A stretch of 64,000 bases of DNA from Lithospermum erythrorhizon (Eukaryota; Streptophyta; Magnoliopsida; Boraginales; Boraginaceae): contig JADFUC010000586.1 in assembly GCA_019722365.1 (NCBI GenBank), positions 868,001 through 932,000 on the forward strand. Reading direction: 5' to 3'. Shown piece by piece: positions 24,044-35,113 of the stretch (its first letter is position 1; every line of letters starts with the position of its first letter). The notes under the pieces are model-generated. The model was not told the DNA's origin and did no database searches. It saw only the letters and a program-made list of their open reading frames with translations. The position numbers were made by a program, and so were the translations under genes.

Positions 24044-25229
24044 TTAAATAGTGAAGATTGAATTTTGTTTAATTTCCTTTCATATATTGAATTTAACTCT
24101 AATTAATTATTGCATCTATAGTTTATAGATAAAGATATTTTTATTTAAGCATAAAAACTAACATGTTATATATATTATAATAAAAAATTAAATATTTGAA
24201 ATAAAATATCCAATCTATTAAATTTACGAAATAAAAAAATTAAATGATTGTCATGTGATTTAAATGCTCCAAATTGCGAACTTTTACCTTCATCGATAAA
24301 CATAATATTAATTTGAATAAAATTTAATGTATTAAAGTATATTGAAAATATTATTGTTGATAATTTTGCAAATATTATATAAGAAATAAAAATATTTGAA
24401 TTTAACATTTAATGTGAAAAATTCAAATTTAAACCTTGACAATCTATTGGGGATGGAGGGAGTATTAAATATGTAACTTGACACTTTTTATTTTAAATTA
24501 TTGTAAATGTAATATAAAAATGGCCACATAATAATTTAGATATATATTTAATAGTAATTTTTTGAATTAGAAAAATTATTTTTCAATTTATAATTGAATA
24601 ATTATCATACAAAATTTTTTAGTATGAGTAGACTAATTCATTGCATTAAAATGGAATGTACTTATTGTTATGATAAAATTAAAAAAAAATCAAATGCAGT
24701 ATTATATCAAACACTTTTATCTGTTGGTAAATATGTTGAGAGTATTTTAATATATTGGACCAAAGATGTTGATAATGAATATATGATGAATTAGCATACG
24801 TATGAAAGTGTTGCGCATAAAATTTTAGGCAAAAATTTAAGACTTATTAATTATTGGTGTTATAGAGTCTTTTTAAAATTTAGAAACATATTTTCCACAA
24901 TAGAAAATATTATAATAAGGCTAATATAATAGTAGTATGAAAGGAAGAAACATAACTCGGACTTTTTATAATTAGGCAAAATTTAAGACATATTAATTAT
25001 TGAATTATTATATGAGGTCTTTTTAAAATTTTAAATATATTTTCTGCAATAAAATATTATAATAAAGGGTAATATAATAATTAGAAGTATGAGAGGAAAG
25101 AAAACTATATTCAGCTAGCTTTTTATAAGTAGTGGGATATTTTGGTTATATATTTATGTTTGAATTGTTTCATAAAAAAGTTCATTAAACATGACTCAGT
25201 ACTCCAATTACTCTAATTACTAAATCTAA

Positions 25230-25450
25230 GCCCCATTTTGACTTTTTTATTTGAAATAAGTTGAACTTTGACCATAAATATTTTTGTTTGTGTTATAAAA
25301 TATTTGATGAAAATTATATCAATGGAAAGAATTTGAAATGTATTTTTTATTGATATAGTTTTCATAAATTATTATATAACACAAACAAAATATTTACGAT
25401 CAAAGTTCAACTATTCAGAAATAAAAGTCAAATGAATGTAAATTTAGGGA
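25230..25450. mobile_element. MITE, family 2 copy b
   Basis: The interior closely matches the element at 22690-22922 (GTTGAACTTTGACCATAAAT, then ATCAATGGAAAGAATTTGAA) and the element is self-complementary: the end GATCAAAGTTCAACT mirrors the start. Confidence 0.7.
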
Positions 25451-26052
25451 GACGAGGAAGGAATAATTGCTCAATATTAGAACAATATTTTACAATTTTC
25501 GGAAAGGTAAAATATTGTTCTATGTTGCAAGTATGTGGTATCTATACTTAGGCGTGTAAAAAAACATGAAATTTAAATAGGTATCTAAAAGAATATGAAA
25601 GTTCAATTAGTCTCGAAAAGTTCGAGCTAAAAACTTCGGTCGAGGTTCAAATCGATGAAAAAATCGAATATTCCATTCGATTCAGCCAAACTCAAGTAGG
25701 TTCAAATAATCTCAAATTTTATAATTTTCCTTTATTCTTTATTATTTTATCATGAAAAAATTGAATCTTCCATTAATATCTTCGAACAAAATTAAACTTA
25801 GGCGATTTAGGTGAGTTTGAACCTTATGAGCCCGGCCGGACCTCTTGAATCATTCTGTTCAATCGGTGAAATTCGAAAAGTTTGATTAGTTTACGGCTTT
25901 ATGTATGTATGAAACGAACTCTGAATGGAACCAAGTGTTGAATCAAGTATTTGGTGAACCAAACATGACACTCACAGATGCTTTCTGTTCTTTCACTTTC
26001 TAAACATTTCACAACAAAATCCTGACATGGCCTTTGAAGATTCATCTCCAGG

Positions 26053-26058
26053 TATAAA
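26053..26058 (+). promoter_or_regulatory. TATA box of small acidic protein gene 2
   Basis: TATAAA in GGTATAAAACACATGG. It lies 61 bp before the conserved leader ATG at 26114, the same spacing as in the first copy. Confidence 0.7.
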
Positions 26059-26113
26059 ACACATGGTACCACTTCAAATTGATCATTTTCAGACATTGTT
26101 CACACTCATCCAC

Positions 26114-26221
26114 ATGCCAACGCCACCACTACAAGACAACCTGAGGTTCAACAGACTCCAATGGCCTTATATAACTGCACAGATATGGCTATCCATACCA
26201 TTCAACCCACCAAGAACATAG
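26114..26221 (+). other. Upstream ORF (35 codons) in the leader of small acidic protein gene 2
   Basis: It starts at the ATG in CACTCATCCACATGCC, which is conserved in the paralogue at 21612. Here it ends with a stop at 26221, 45 bp before the main ATG and in a different frame. In the first copy the same ATG runs in frame into the protein. It could be a regulatory uORF, or the leftover of a longer ancestral start. Confidence 0.45.
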
Positions 26222-26265
26222 CCATATATATACTGAAATTCCTCTAATCAGATCCGAATTTCGCT

Positions 26266-26409
26266 ATGTCTCTCGTCTTAGAGAATGTTCTATCAAGGTA
26301 CAGGAGGTATGGCGATGGACATTACAGGTATGCCTATGCCCCTGAAGCCTGCAAAGAAAGTGATGGCGACGACGATGATGGAGATTATGATTATGCTCCT
26401 GCTGCATGA
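26266..26409 (+). CDS. Small acidic protein 2 (47 aa), paralogue of the 21774-21902 gene
   Basis: Family not recognised. The product starts MSLVLENVLSRYRRYG, has a Tyr-rich centre (HYRYAYAPEAC), then a run of Asp/Gly and the C-terminus DYDYAPAA. Evidence that it is real: the coding sequence, the leader, the TATA box and its spacing are all shared with the copy 4.5 kb upstream. A plain AT-rich open frame would not be conserved this way. Length and charge suggest a small soluble intracellular peptide; no signal peptide is visible. The C-terminal YDYAPAA looks like a short linear motif. Tandem duplication followed by repeat insertion between the copies is inferred. Confidence 0.6.
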   Translation: MSLVLENVLSRYRRYGDGHYRYAYAPEACKESDGDDDDGDYDYAPAA

Positions 26410-27397
26410 ATGCATGGAATAGTACTCCACTACACTAGCTCACTACTGTCTACTGTATTAGTGTATTCTAATAAATACCCAAAACTCCAATTCATTATAA
26501 CTATAGTTTCGTAGTTATAAAGTTTTGCTAAATACTCAAAACTTACTATAACTATTTAAGTTATAGCTCACCTCATGTTATCTCTATATATAATTTCATT
26601 TTCTGAATTGGGAATTACAAAACAGGAGAGAAAGTATTCTATTATCTTCTTATCTATGTGAGACAAAGTGACCCCATGCCAGCCTCACCAGTTAAGTGCA
26701 CTCAGTTTCAGCTCCATTCAAAATAATCTAAAAAATGCATCGAGAGTTGAAGGTTAAGAGGTAGCAACTGAGAACCCTTCTTTACTACTTTTAGGGGTGG
26801 GGGGTGAAGGGGGGTTTACATACAACCGAGGCAAAACTGGTTTATGATTGAATCTGATTCCAACTATGCCATTTATAATTTTCAAATTGTTTTAATTAAT
26901 TTAAACTTGATCCAAGCCCAAATTTTTTGAATCGTTGCCGAGTCAAACCATAATATTCGAAAAGTTGACTTGTTTAGCACCTTTGTTTGATTATGTAAAT
27001 ATCCTAGAACAGAAAAATCTAAGGCCCAACCAACAAACTAATTGTTATTGTACTGGGGCCGAAGATTTTAGAAATAAACAGGCTCTTTTTAAATACTTAT
27101 GTAATTATGTTAATGGTCCAGTTCTTTTCCATATCATATATTCCCTCTCAAACCATTTGCCATCTCGCTTTAGAATTGTTAATGAGGCATTTCAGCTACG
27201 AGTACCGAACCGATGAGACAAAGCTCTAATAACCTCGATTCTATATTGGATGGGGTTTCGAGAGATAGACTTTCAGTTGGTTTGGCGAGGCGGTTCGATA
27301 GCTTAAAGACCCGTTTTTGTAATAATTTTGTGATGATTTAAATTTATTGTCAAGTATCAAGGTGTTGTTATGATGACCTTTTTTTTTTATAATCTAG

Positions 27398-27441
<44 letters not shown>

Positions 27442-27577
27442 TGATGTTAGGTTAATATAAGTATATATTATTTTCAATCGAGTCTAGAAATTGTGTATGA
27501 AATCGAACTATAGTACAATTATAATCTCCAGGGTTTAAAATGAAACTATGAGGAAATATTGGGGTGAAATTTCAATT
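26410..27577. other. Intergenic with an AT microsatellite
   Basis: No gene is seen. A pure (AT)n tract runs from 27401 to 27436. The 26800-27310 stretch contains G-rich and hAT-like phrases but no complete element was resolved. Confidence 0.4.
27401..27436. repeat. (AT)18 microsatellite
   Basis: An uninterrupted dinucleotide tract of about 36 bp. Confidence 0.95.
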
Positions 27578-28091
27578 GTTGAAAAATGCATAGAATCAAC
27601 AAATGGATAAGGAGGAGAAGGTTACAAGATGTTACCTGCTTGGTGCCTTGTTTTCAGGGATGAGAAGGGAAGGTTTCTATAAGCACTTGGGGGAACTTTG
27701 GGATGTCATATAAAGGGAACTTAAATTGATAAGAAAAATTGCTCATTTATTTTGTGGTATTCAGTTTAGTGAAGGCAAAAAATTCTCTCCCCCTATTTCT
27801 CCCTTTGGTCGAATAGTAGGTAAAGAATTTTCATTGAAATTTTTGCCTAATCTCTTCCTCGGTTTAATATTTTAAAAAGGAGGCTGCAATGCTTTCCTTG
27901 AAGGGCTTGATCGCTCGTTAGTGTGGGTATTAGCATAAGCCGATCTGCGTTGATTGTTAGAGGTACTCTTCGGATACATTCCCATTGCGTAATTCTGAAG
28001 AAAATTACACAACATATTATTATTTTTATAGTATTCGTGGAATACTGGTTTCGGCTTAGATAAATAGTTATTTTAATCCCGAAAACCCAAC
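27578..28091 (+). mobile_element. Copia-type LTR end with primer-binding site
   Basis: The sequence GAAAACCCAACA at 28080-28091 is followed by GTGGCATCATGAGCC. Plant Ty1/copia LTRs typically end ...CCCAACA and are followed by GTGGTATCAGAGCC, which pairs with initiator tRNA-Met; here the site has one substitution and one inserted base. The LTR start is uncertain (a TGTTG at 27578 is one candidate). No matching second LTR was found, so this is a truncated element. Confidence 0.55.
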
Positions 28092-29755
28092 AGTGGCATC
28101 ATGAGCCGATACGAATATGTAATTACATAATTAAATTCATGAAATCAGTTTATGTGTTTTCAATATGAATTTTATATGTTTAAATTACAAATAGATAATT
28201 TTTAATTCAGAGTGTAGAATTATGTTAACTAAATACTCCGTAATTAAAATGATTAATCTTTCATCATTTTCGAAAATGATCATTAATAGTTAAATCGAAA
28301 ATATTTTCGAATGTTTTATAGAATTATCACCGAATTTTGAACAAAAATTTATATCAGTTTCAATTTTGAATAGATTAAAACTAATCGTTTCAGAAAAGAA
28401 CATCTTGGAAAAGTGCGGGGAGGCAGGGTGGCGTGACCCAGCGTGAAGTGACATTGGCGTCAGCTGTGGCGTTTTTCGATCAACCCGTTGGCCCAGGTCA
28501 TTCATCGACCAAGAATTTGACTGGATTGACACCTAGTCAAATACAGCGCATTGCGGTAGTATCGCCCCAGATGGCGTGGGCGTCGCGTCGACCGCTTTGT
28601 TACAGCGTGGCGGCAACAGCAGCACATGTAGAGTAACCGTGATGGCGTGGCATGTCGCGTCGCGTCGGAAAATACGTCATTTGCCATTAATCGGCCCGAT
28701 GGCGTCATGGGCGTCGGATTTTTCGTGTAGTGTGGGCGTCCGAAATCATTTGAGCGTGTGGGTACGGGTTTTGTGGCTTAGTTGGTGCTTCGGCCTGGAG
28801 TCTTTACAGATTACGTGTTTATCTATGGCCGGGCCGTGGTTGGAGGCTCACGGGCATCTTTGAGGCGTTCACGGGCCAACAACCCTTTTAGGCTTGTTTT
28901 GCTTTGGCTTTGGGTTTTAATTATTTTAAGCCCTATTTTGCTTGATTTAATATTTTGATATTGATTAAAATTATTTTAAATTACTTTCAAGTTGGAAATT
29001 AGTTTAATTAAATTAATTTAATTACATTTAATAGTTATAATTTGATTAGAGTTTATTTTAATTGGTATTTGAAGTCCAAATTAAAATGAAGACTATTAAT
29101 TAATTAATTCGAATTTGATTAGATTTAATAATTCAAATTGATTTAATTAAATTAAAAATTCATGATTATTTGATAATTGGGGTTTCTTAGTAACATATAA
29201 TTTGAGATTAAATTTTATTAAAGGTGTAAATTAAATAAATACTATTTTAAGAAATACTTATAATTTAATATTAATTGTTAAAATACTTAAAATAGTTCAA
29301 GTTGATATTTTACACTCATGCAATTAATTGTACATTTTATTTGATTAATGTACAATAACATATATTATTTAGATTATTTGTGTGCCTTTAAAATATGATC
29401 CGTGTTCATTATAATAACGTGCTATAATATTACTATTATTGGATAATAAGAATAGCATATTATAAATGATAATGAATAAGAAGAAGATTAGTGATATGAC
29501 TTAGATGTATTTTTGGGAATACGACATGTTAGGTTTTGCGTAAAATGAATTAAGGTGTTCTCGTTTCAATTCATTATCGTTTGATGTAAATATAATTAAT
29601 TGAGAAAATTGGGCACTGCTAGAGTGTTAGAATCTAGTATGAATTTCATTTGTGATAAAACACCAAATTCATACATCCCGGATCCTCAAAATGATATAAA
29701 TTAATCTAAAAATATATATAATGACTTATATGAATACTAGAGTATACAGATGCGG
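28092..29755. other. Presumed internal part of a decayed retroelement, with a GC-rich island
   Basis: No intact gag-pol is visible. About 28412-28870 is strikingly GC-richer than its surroundings and rich in GGCGT/CGTCG motifs. The rest (28900-29750) is very AT-rich. Short open frames in the GC-rich part have no recognisable domain. Confidence 0.4.
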
Positions 29756-30650
29756 TGTTGGAAATTAATGAGGTGATTCCCTTTTATTATGCCCGTTGCG
29801 ACAATTGTGTCAATTCATTTACCGGGTTGGTTAAATGTGATTCTTTGGAACTTAGTGTTCACCTTAGTAATTGTATATTACTAGTTTGGGTTACCATGAT
29901 AATTTAAGGGGTTATGGCGATTCTTTAGATCACTGCTAGATTGTCGTTATAATAATAGTAATTGGTCAATTATTATTATTATTATCTATTTTCTTATTAT
30001 GCGAGAGGCCCAGAAGAATCGCACACATACGAGTGACGTTGGATTCTATTTCATGTATGAAATTAAACTACATTGCTAAATTGAGAGTTGATTGCCAATC
30101 AACGAATATTCTTAATTGGGATTTTACATTGATAATGTAAAATAGAAATTGGATGAACCGAATTAATTAAATTAGTCAATTGAATTAATTAGATAGTTAG
30201 TTAAGCTTATTTAGTAACTTGTTGGTTACTATTAACAACTTGTTAGTGTTTGATTTACTTAGCGGTTTGATTAAACTTAGCAGATTCGTATTTCATTAAA
30301 ATTTATTCGGTTGGGCTGGGTTTGACATATATAAGCCGAAACTTATTAGGTTTTCATCGCGGCTTATGTTTTCATGAAATGAAAACAAAAGTCTCCTCCT
30401 TTTCTCCCTATCATGGCCGAATATAGAGGGAAGAATTGAAAAGTGCGATTTTCATCAATCGACGTATTTACAACGAAGCACAAATGTGATTCAACTTTCT
30501 CACGGTGTCTGACCAACTAGAGGCTATACGTTTGAAGTGCTCAAATTTGGAATTCAAAGGGAGGCTTAGAGTGAAAGAATGTGTTGATAGGCTTCAGTGG
30601 CATCATTGTAAGTGCTCTTGTTATTCATAATTATTGAGTATGTGTTTTAG
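29756..30650 (+). mobile_element. LTR-like arm, forward
   Basis: It starts TGTTGGAAATT, a common copia LTR start. It shares its order of motifs with the reverse complement of 30651-31554, including CACCTTAGTAATTGTATATT, TTAACAACTTGTTAGT-type segments and TTTGAAGTGCTCAA. It contains a leader-like stretch (CTCCTCCTTTTCTCCCTATC). The arm meets its inverted partner near 30650. Confidence 0.65.
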
Positions 30651-31554
30651 ATTAAATTTATAACTCGTTGAGATCAGATATGAGCAATGAACATCTAAAT
30701 GAAATTCACTCTGGAATTCCCAACTGTAATCTATCTCCCAATCTTTCAAGAAGCCTCATTTGAATTTCATCATTGAGCACTTCAAATGTAGTGCCTCACA
30801 ATTTAGTCCCAGCTAGGAGAGGTTGAATCCTACATTTCGTCTGCTAGAACATGGATTCAATTGGATGAAAAATCAAGAGAAGAATTTTCAATTATTCCAC
30901 TTTGTATTTTCAGTAATTAGAGAGGAAGAAGGAGGAGGTAGGCTTTTGTTTTCGTTTCATAAGCTTTATAATGAAAACCTAATAAGCTTATAGCTTCCTT
31001 AGGTCAAACTTAAAAAGCGCGACGAATAGGCAATGAGCCGACACATTAGAATTTAATTAAATCGTTAAGTAAATCAAACACAAACAAGTTGTTAATAATA
31101 ACTAACAAGTTACTACTTAGCTCAACTAACTATCGAATTAATTCAATTGACCTAATTAATTAATTGGGTTCATCAAATTTATATTTTACATTATCGATGT
31201 AAAATTCCCCAGTGAAATATTAGTTGATTACAATCAACTATCAATTTAACAAATGTAGTTTAATTTAAATACATGAAATATAATTCAGCGTCAACGTATG
31301 TGTATGACGCTACAGGCTCGGATAATAGTAAGTTATATAATAATAATTGACGATTCTTATTATTATGAATTAATAGTAAGATCTAACCTAATTCATAACC
31401 CTTAAATTATCGTGAAACCCTTTGGCTAGTAATATACAATTACTAAGGTGAATACTAACTTTCGATGTCATATTTAACTTGACACAGTAAATGAATTGAT
31501 ACACGATTATGCAGCAGACGTAATAAAAAGGAATCGATTTTTCGTTATTCGACA
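30651..31554 (-). mobile_element. LTR-like arm, inverted partner
   Basis: Read on the minus strand from 31554 it starts TGTCGAATAACG, then GATTCCTTTTTATTACG. The forward arm shows a matching TGTTGGAAATT...GATTCCCTTTTATTATG. Similarity continues for almost 0.9 kb. Divergence is substantial, so these may be two separate copies of one LTR family rather than a recent hairpin duplication. Confidence 0.65.
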
Positions 31555-33440
31555 ATGAAGTCAACCATTATTAATTTACTTTTCGTTTCGTTTACCGTTC
31601 ATTTCAGCTTTCGTGTTTGTTGTAGTGCCGTTGACCGACAAATTCGATTTTAATTGGTCGGGTTTACTCACAATGTTAACTCGGCGGTGAAGTGGGCCAT
31701 TAGTCGATCCGTGTCTTGCCGAACGCGTGAAACTTTCAGGAGTAAAATAGTAATTTACATCTAAAAACTTCCTAAAACAATAAAAAAAGGGATGATGACT
31801 CGTAACTAATTTAGGGCTTTCACAAAAATAAAAAAGTGAAGGCTGATAACTGACTAAATCAATTTTTTCTTCTAAAATTAAAAAGTGGGAGAACTGATAA
31901 CCCAACTCGTCAATTTTTCTTCCAAATAGATTCTATTTGGAGAGAGTCCAAATCGTCAAATTTTTAACTTAAGTCGGTGATTTTCTAGAGTTGGAGATTT
32001 TGTGGAAATGCCTAAATCAATTTTATTTGTTATAATTCTCAATTTTAAATTTTTTAAAAGTTTTTAGATATAGAAAATATTATTTTCTGCTTAGAAAAAT
32101 GCGTGTGATGCTGTGGATTGACTAACGGTTGACTTAGCGATCGAGTTGACATTAGAGGTAAAATGAACCAATTAAAATTGATGAGTGAGTGGTAAGGAAC
32201 ATATGGCTTGTGAGTGAGTGAATGAAATGAAATTAAGCGTGAGTGAATGAATGGGCGCTTTTGTCTGATATATTATCCCATTTTTTAATATTTTGAAATT
32301 GAAATTACTATTTTGCCATAGAGAACATGTGCATGTCCGTCATTAACCCGTTGGCTTCATGGGAAAGTCAACAAGCGAAGTAAAATAAATCAATATTAAA
32401 TGGCAAGTGAGTGAATGATCTGTAAAATTAGTGAGTGAGTGAATGGGAAGCAGTACTTGTGAGTAATGGTTAAGCCTTGCCCGATTAACTTTCAACCAAT
32501 TTGAGGTTTGGTCAAGTGATCTCTCTCAAAGCTTGATTCAAATCAATAAGCTAATACCAAGTTAAACTGATATTTTAACTCAACAAATACAAATTTAAAA
32601 AATTAAAAATCAAATACGGCTCTACTCGATTCAATACACAATCTCCATACTCGAAACAACGGGTAATTACACGAATTAATTGACACCCTGAGTTGTTATA
32701 CACACACCCAAATAGTGTTTGTTTGAGGGATAAAATGACTATTTGCCTCGATTTTTAAGTGTAGTAGTTACATAAAGACTTGGTGGTGATGGAAGCGCTT
32801 ATCTTATGATTTAATTAATACGTAATGGCGCATGTCTTATTTTAGTGTCTGGGCACCCTCCTAAAGCATTTCAGTCGATCCCTTAAGCTTATTTTTTAGT
32901 GTCTGGCTTGCGAGCCTTTCATCTGGCACAATTTACCGTTAGTGAAATGACTATATTACCCTTAAAATACACATTTTGTCCATGATAAAATATTTATTTT
33001 TGTCCACAACGTTAAAGTATAGGAATTTAAAATGTCAGCATAACCAACTAACATACACAATTTTGTTATCTGTAGCCCGAAATAGTGTTGGGTTTGGGTA
33101 TGAAATATTATTTTGCCTATCACTCTATTTGCAGTGTTGTAGTTAGGAAGTTCATTAAAGGACAAAATTGTCATTTCACTAAATGAGAGTCGGAAAATAG
33201 TCATTTTACCGTGACTCAGTAATGTATTATGAGTAATATAGTCGTTCGCTAATGAAATTAGGTGTATGGGAGTCGGTGGGGTCTTTTTAGACACTAAGTT
33301 TAGGAAACCAGGCGAGAAATATCAGTGCGGGACAATCAAAATAATGCGAGCATGTTCATTAAATAAATGCAACTATCGGTAGCCAGCCTCAGTATATTCG
33401 AGGATAAAATAGTACGTTTCGGTCTTAAAAATTACAATTT
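31555..33440. repeat. Complex of foldback/MITE-like inverted repeats
   Basis: Two imperfect foldback regions are visible. In the first, about 31597-31693 pairs with 32142-32235 (CCAATTAAAA and GAGTT-ACATT segments); GAGTGAGTGAATG phrases recur at 32205-32445. In the second, TTTAGTGTCTGG (32840, 32895) pairs with TTTTTAGACACTAAG (33280), and AGTGAAATGAC (32942) pairs with GTCATTTCACTAAA (33171). No coding sequence is recognised. Confidence 0.5.
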
Positions 33441-34015
33441 TGGATATTATTATTGGTTCCCATTGACACCGTAGCAGACGGCAGTCGTGCGAAGGCACCC
33501 CCACCCCACCCCACCTTCTTCCCATACCATAAATTTCCTCTGACTATTTGTCCCATTCTTCTCTCTTTGTCTGAATTCCTCAGAAATTCCACATGCTACA
33601 CAACAACAAACCCCATCTCTTCCTTAGAACATCAACCTTAATCCTCACAATTATCACTGTCTTTTTTCCTTAATCCTCGTTAATAATATATGTGTCGGTG
33701 CTTAATATTTCCTTCTAAAAAATTTCATCATTACACGTTTAATTTTTATCCAATTTTACTCTCAAATCTACTAAAACCCCGTTTTCATTTACATCATTTG
33801 CTACAAATAAATTAAATTATCATCTATTTATAGATCTGGAAGATCTTGAACCCCATTTTCCTTTCACATTTCAGTAATGAAGCTTATATATAGTTCAAGA
33901 TCCAACCTTTACTGCAAATCCTTGCGTTTTACACTATAAAATCTTTGGATTTTCTCATTTTAGAGGTTAAATTTGAACTTTTTGGTGAAAAATAAAGTGC
34001 CCATTTTCAAGAATC
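33441..34015 (+). promoter_or_regulatory. Promoter and 5' leader region of the GDP-fucose transporter gene
   Basis: Pyrimidine-rich stretches (CTTTGTCTGAATTCCTCAG, then CATCTCTTCCTTAG) and an AT-rich segment precede the ATG at 34016. A leader intron cannot be excluded. I did not find an unambiguous TATA box. Confidence 0.35.
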
Positions 34016-35062
34016 ATGATTCCAGTGAGGTTAGATGCTCAGAAGCAAGTTTACACTACCACATTTCTTGTTCTTGGGTATGCTTTATGCTCTAGTTTAT
34101 TAGCTGTGATTAACAAATTTGCTATTACAAAGTTTAATTACCCTGGTTTGTTAACTGCTCTGCAGTACTTTACATCAGCAGTAGGTGTTTGGGTTTTGGG
34201 TAAATTGGGTTTCTTGAATCATGATTCGTTTAATTGGGATATTGCTAAGAAGTTCTTGCCTGCTGCATTGGTGTTTTATTTGGCTATTTTTACGAATACG
34301 AACCTTTTACGACATGCCAATGTGGATACATTTATTGTGTTTAGATCGTTATCCCCTCTATTGGTTGCAATTGCTGATACCACTTTTAGGAAACAGCCGT
34401 GTCCTTCAAAATTGACGTTTTTGGCGTTGGTGATCATTTTGGGTGGGGCTGTCGGGTATGTTGCTACTGATTATGGGTTTACATTGACTGCTTACTCATG
34501 GGCATTTGCGTATTTGGTAACAATTACTACTGAGATGGTTTATATTAAGCATATGGTGACGAATCTAGGATTGAATACTTGGGGTTTTGTGTTCTATAAT
34601 AACTTGCTGTCGCTGATGATGGCTCCTCTGTTTTGGATTCTCACTGGGGAGTATGTGGATGTGTTTGTTGCTGTTGGAGCGAGAGAAAGGAACTTGTTTG
34701 AGCCAGTAGCGTTTTTTGCTGTGGCCTTGTCTTGTGTGTTTGGTTTGTTGATTAGTTTCTTTGGGTTTGCAGCAAGAAAGGCAATATCGGCTACTGCATT
34801 TACTGTTACCGGTGTAGTTAATAAGTTTTTGACTGTTTTCATTAATGTTTTGATTTGGGACAAGCATGCTACTCCAGTTGGTTTGGTTTGCTTGTTGTTG
34901 ACGCTTTCTGGGGGTATTATGTATCAACAGTCTGTCACTACACCTGGAATCACTCAATCACCGCGTGATTCTGCAGCGTCTAAGCTAATTGTCGGAAAGA
35001 CTGAAGAGGATCTCGAACATGATGAGGAAGAAGGCATCTCTGGTAAACTTTCTGGTGTATGA
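34016..35062 (+). CDS. GFT1: Golgi GDP-fucose transporter, GFT1/GONST4-type nucleotide-sugar transporter
   Basis: It moves GDP-fucose from the cytosol into the Golgi lumen, in exchange for GMP in this family, to feed fucosyltransferases acting on xyloglucan, pectin and N-glycans. The 348-aa single-exon frame begins MIPVRLDAQKQ. It has about ten hydrophobic segments across residues 15-305 (drug/metabolite transporter fold, NST/TPT family). Visible family motifs include GYALCSSLLAVINK (21-34), NYPGLLTALQY, FTNTNLLRHANVDTFIVFRS (about 92-111), TTEMVYIKHMV, and GVVNKFLTVFINVLIWDKHA near the C-terminus, the GONST-type region thought to contact the GDP moiety. The tail is acidic (EEDLEHDEEEGISGKL) and cytosolic. 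The sequence resembles Arabidopsis GFT1/GONST4 more than GONST1/2; GONST3-like activity is the alternative. Confidence 0.9.
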   Translation: MIPVRLDAQKQVYTTTFLVLGYALCSSLLAVINKFAITKFNYPGLLTALQYFTSAVGVWVLGKLGFLNHDSFNWDIAKKFLPAALVFYLAIFTNTNLLRHANVDTFIVFRSLSPLLVAIADTTFRKQPCPSKLTFLALVIILGGAVGYVATDYGFTLTAYSWAFAYLVTITTEMVYIKHMVTNLGLNTWGFVFYNNLLSLMMAPLFWILTGEYVDVFVAVGARERNLFEPVAFFAVALSCVFGLLISFFGFAARKAISATAFTVTGVVNKFLTVFINVLIWDKHATPVGLVCLLLTLSGGIMYQQSVTTPGITQSPRDSAASKLIVGKTEEDLEHDEEEGISGKLSGV

Positions 35063-35113
35063 CTCTTTTTGCTACTAAAGACCACTTCCGAAGAGGCTAT
35101 AAACTAGTAGTTA

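Larger units (their letters stand above)
22335..25140 (-). repeat. AT-rich dispersed repeat, copy 2 (inverted relative to 1690-3850)
   Basis: This matches copy 1 in reverse complement along most of its length, with extra segments. These include 23230-23480 and an internal direct duplication, where about 24840-24960 resembles 24965-25110 (both with TCTTTTTAAAATTT and TATTATAATAA). MITEs are nested at about 22690-22922 and 23790-24043. It sits between the two small acidic protein genes. There is no coding capacity I can defend. Confidence 0.7.

Noticed and set aside
34565..34957. Open frame of 130 aa on the minus strand
   Set aside because: It is the antisense shadow of the GDP-fucose transporter coding sequence; no independent support.
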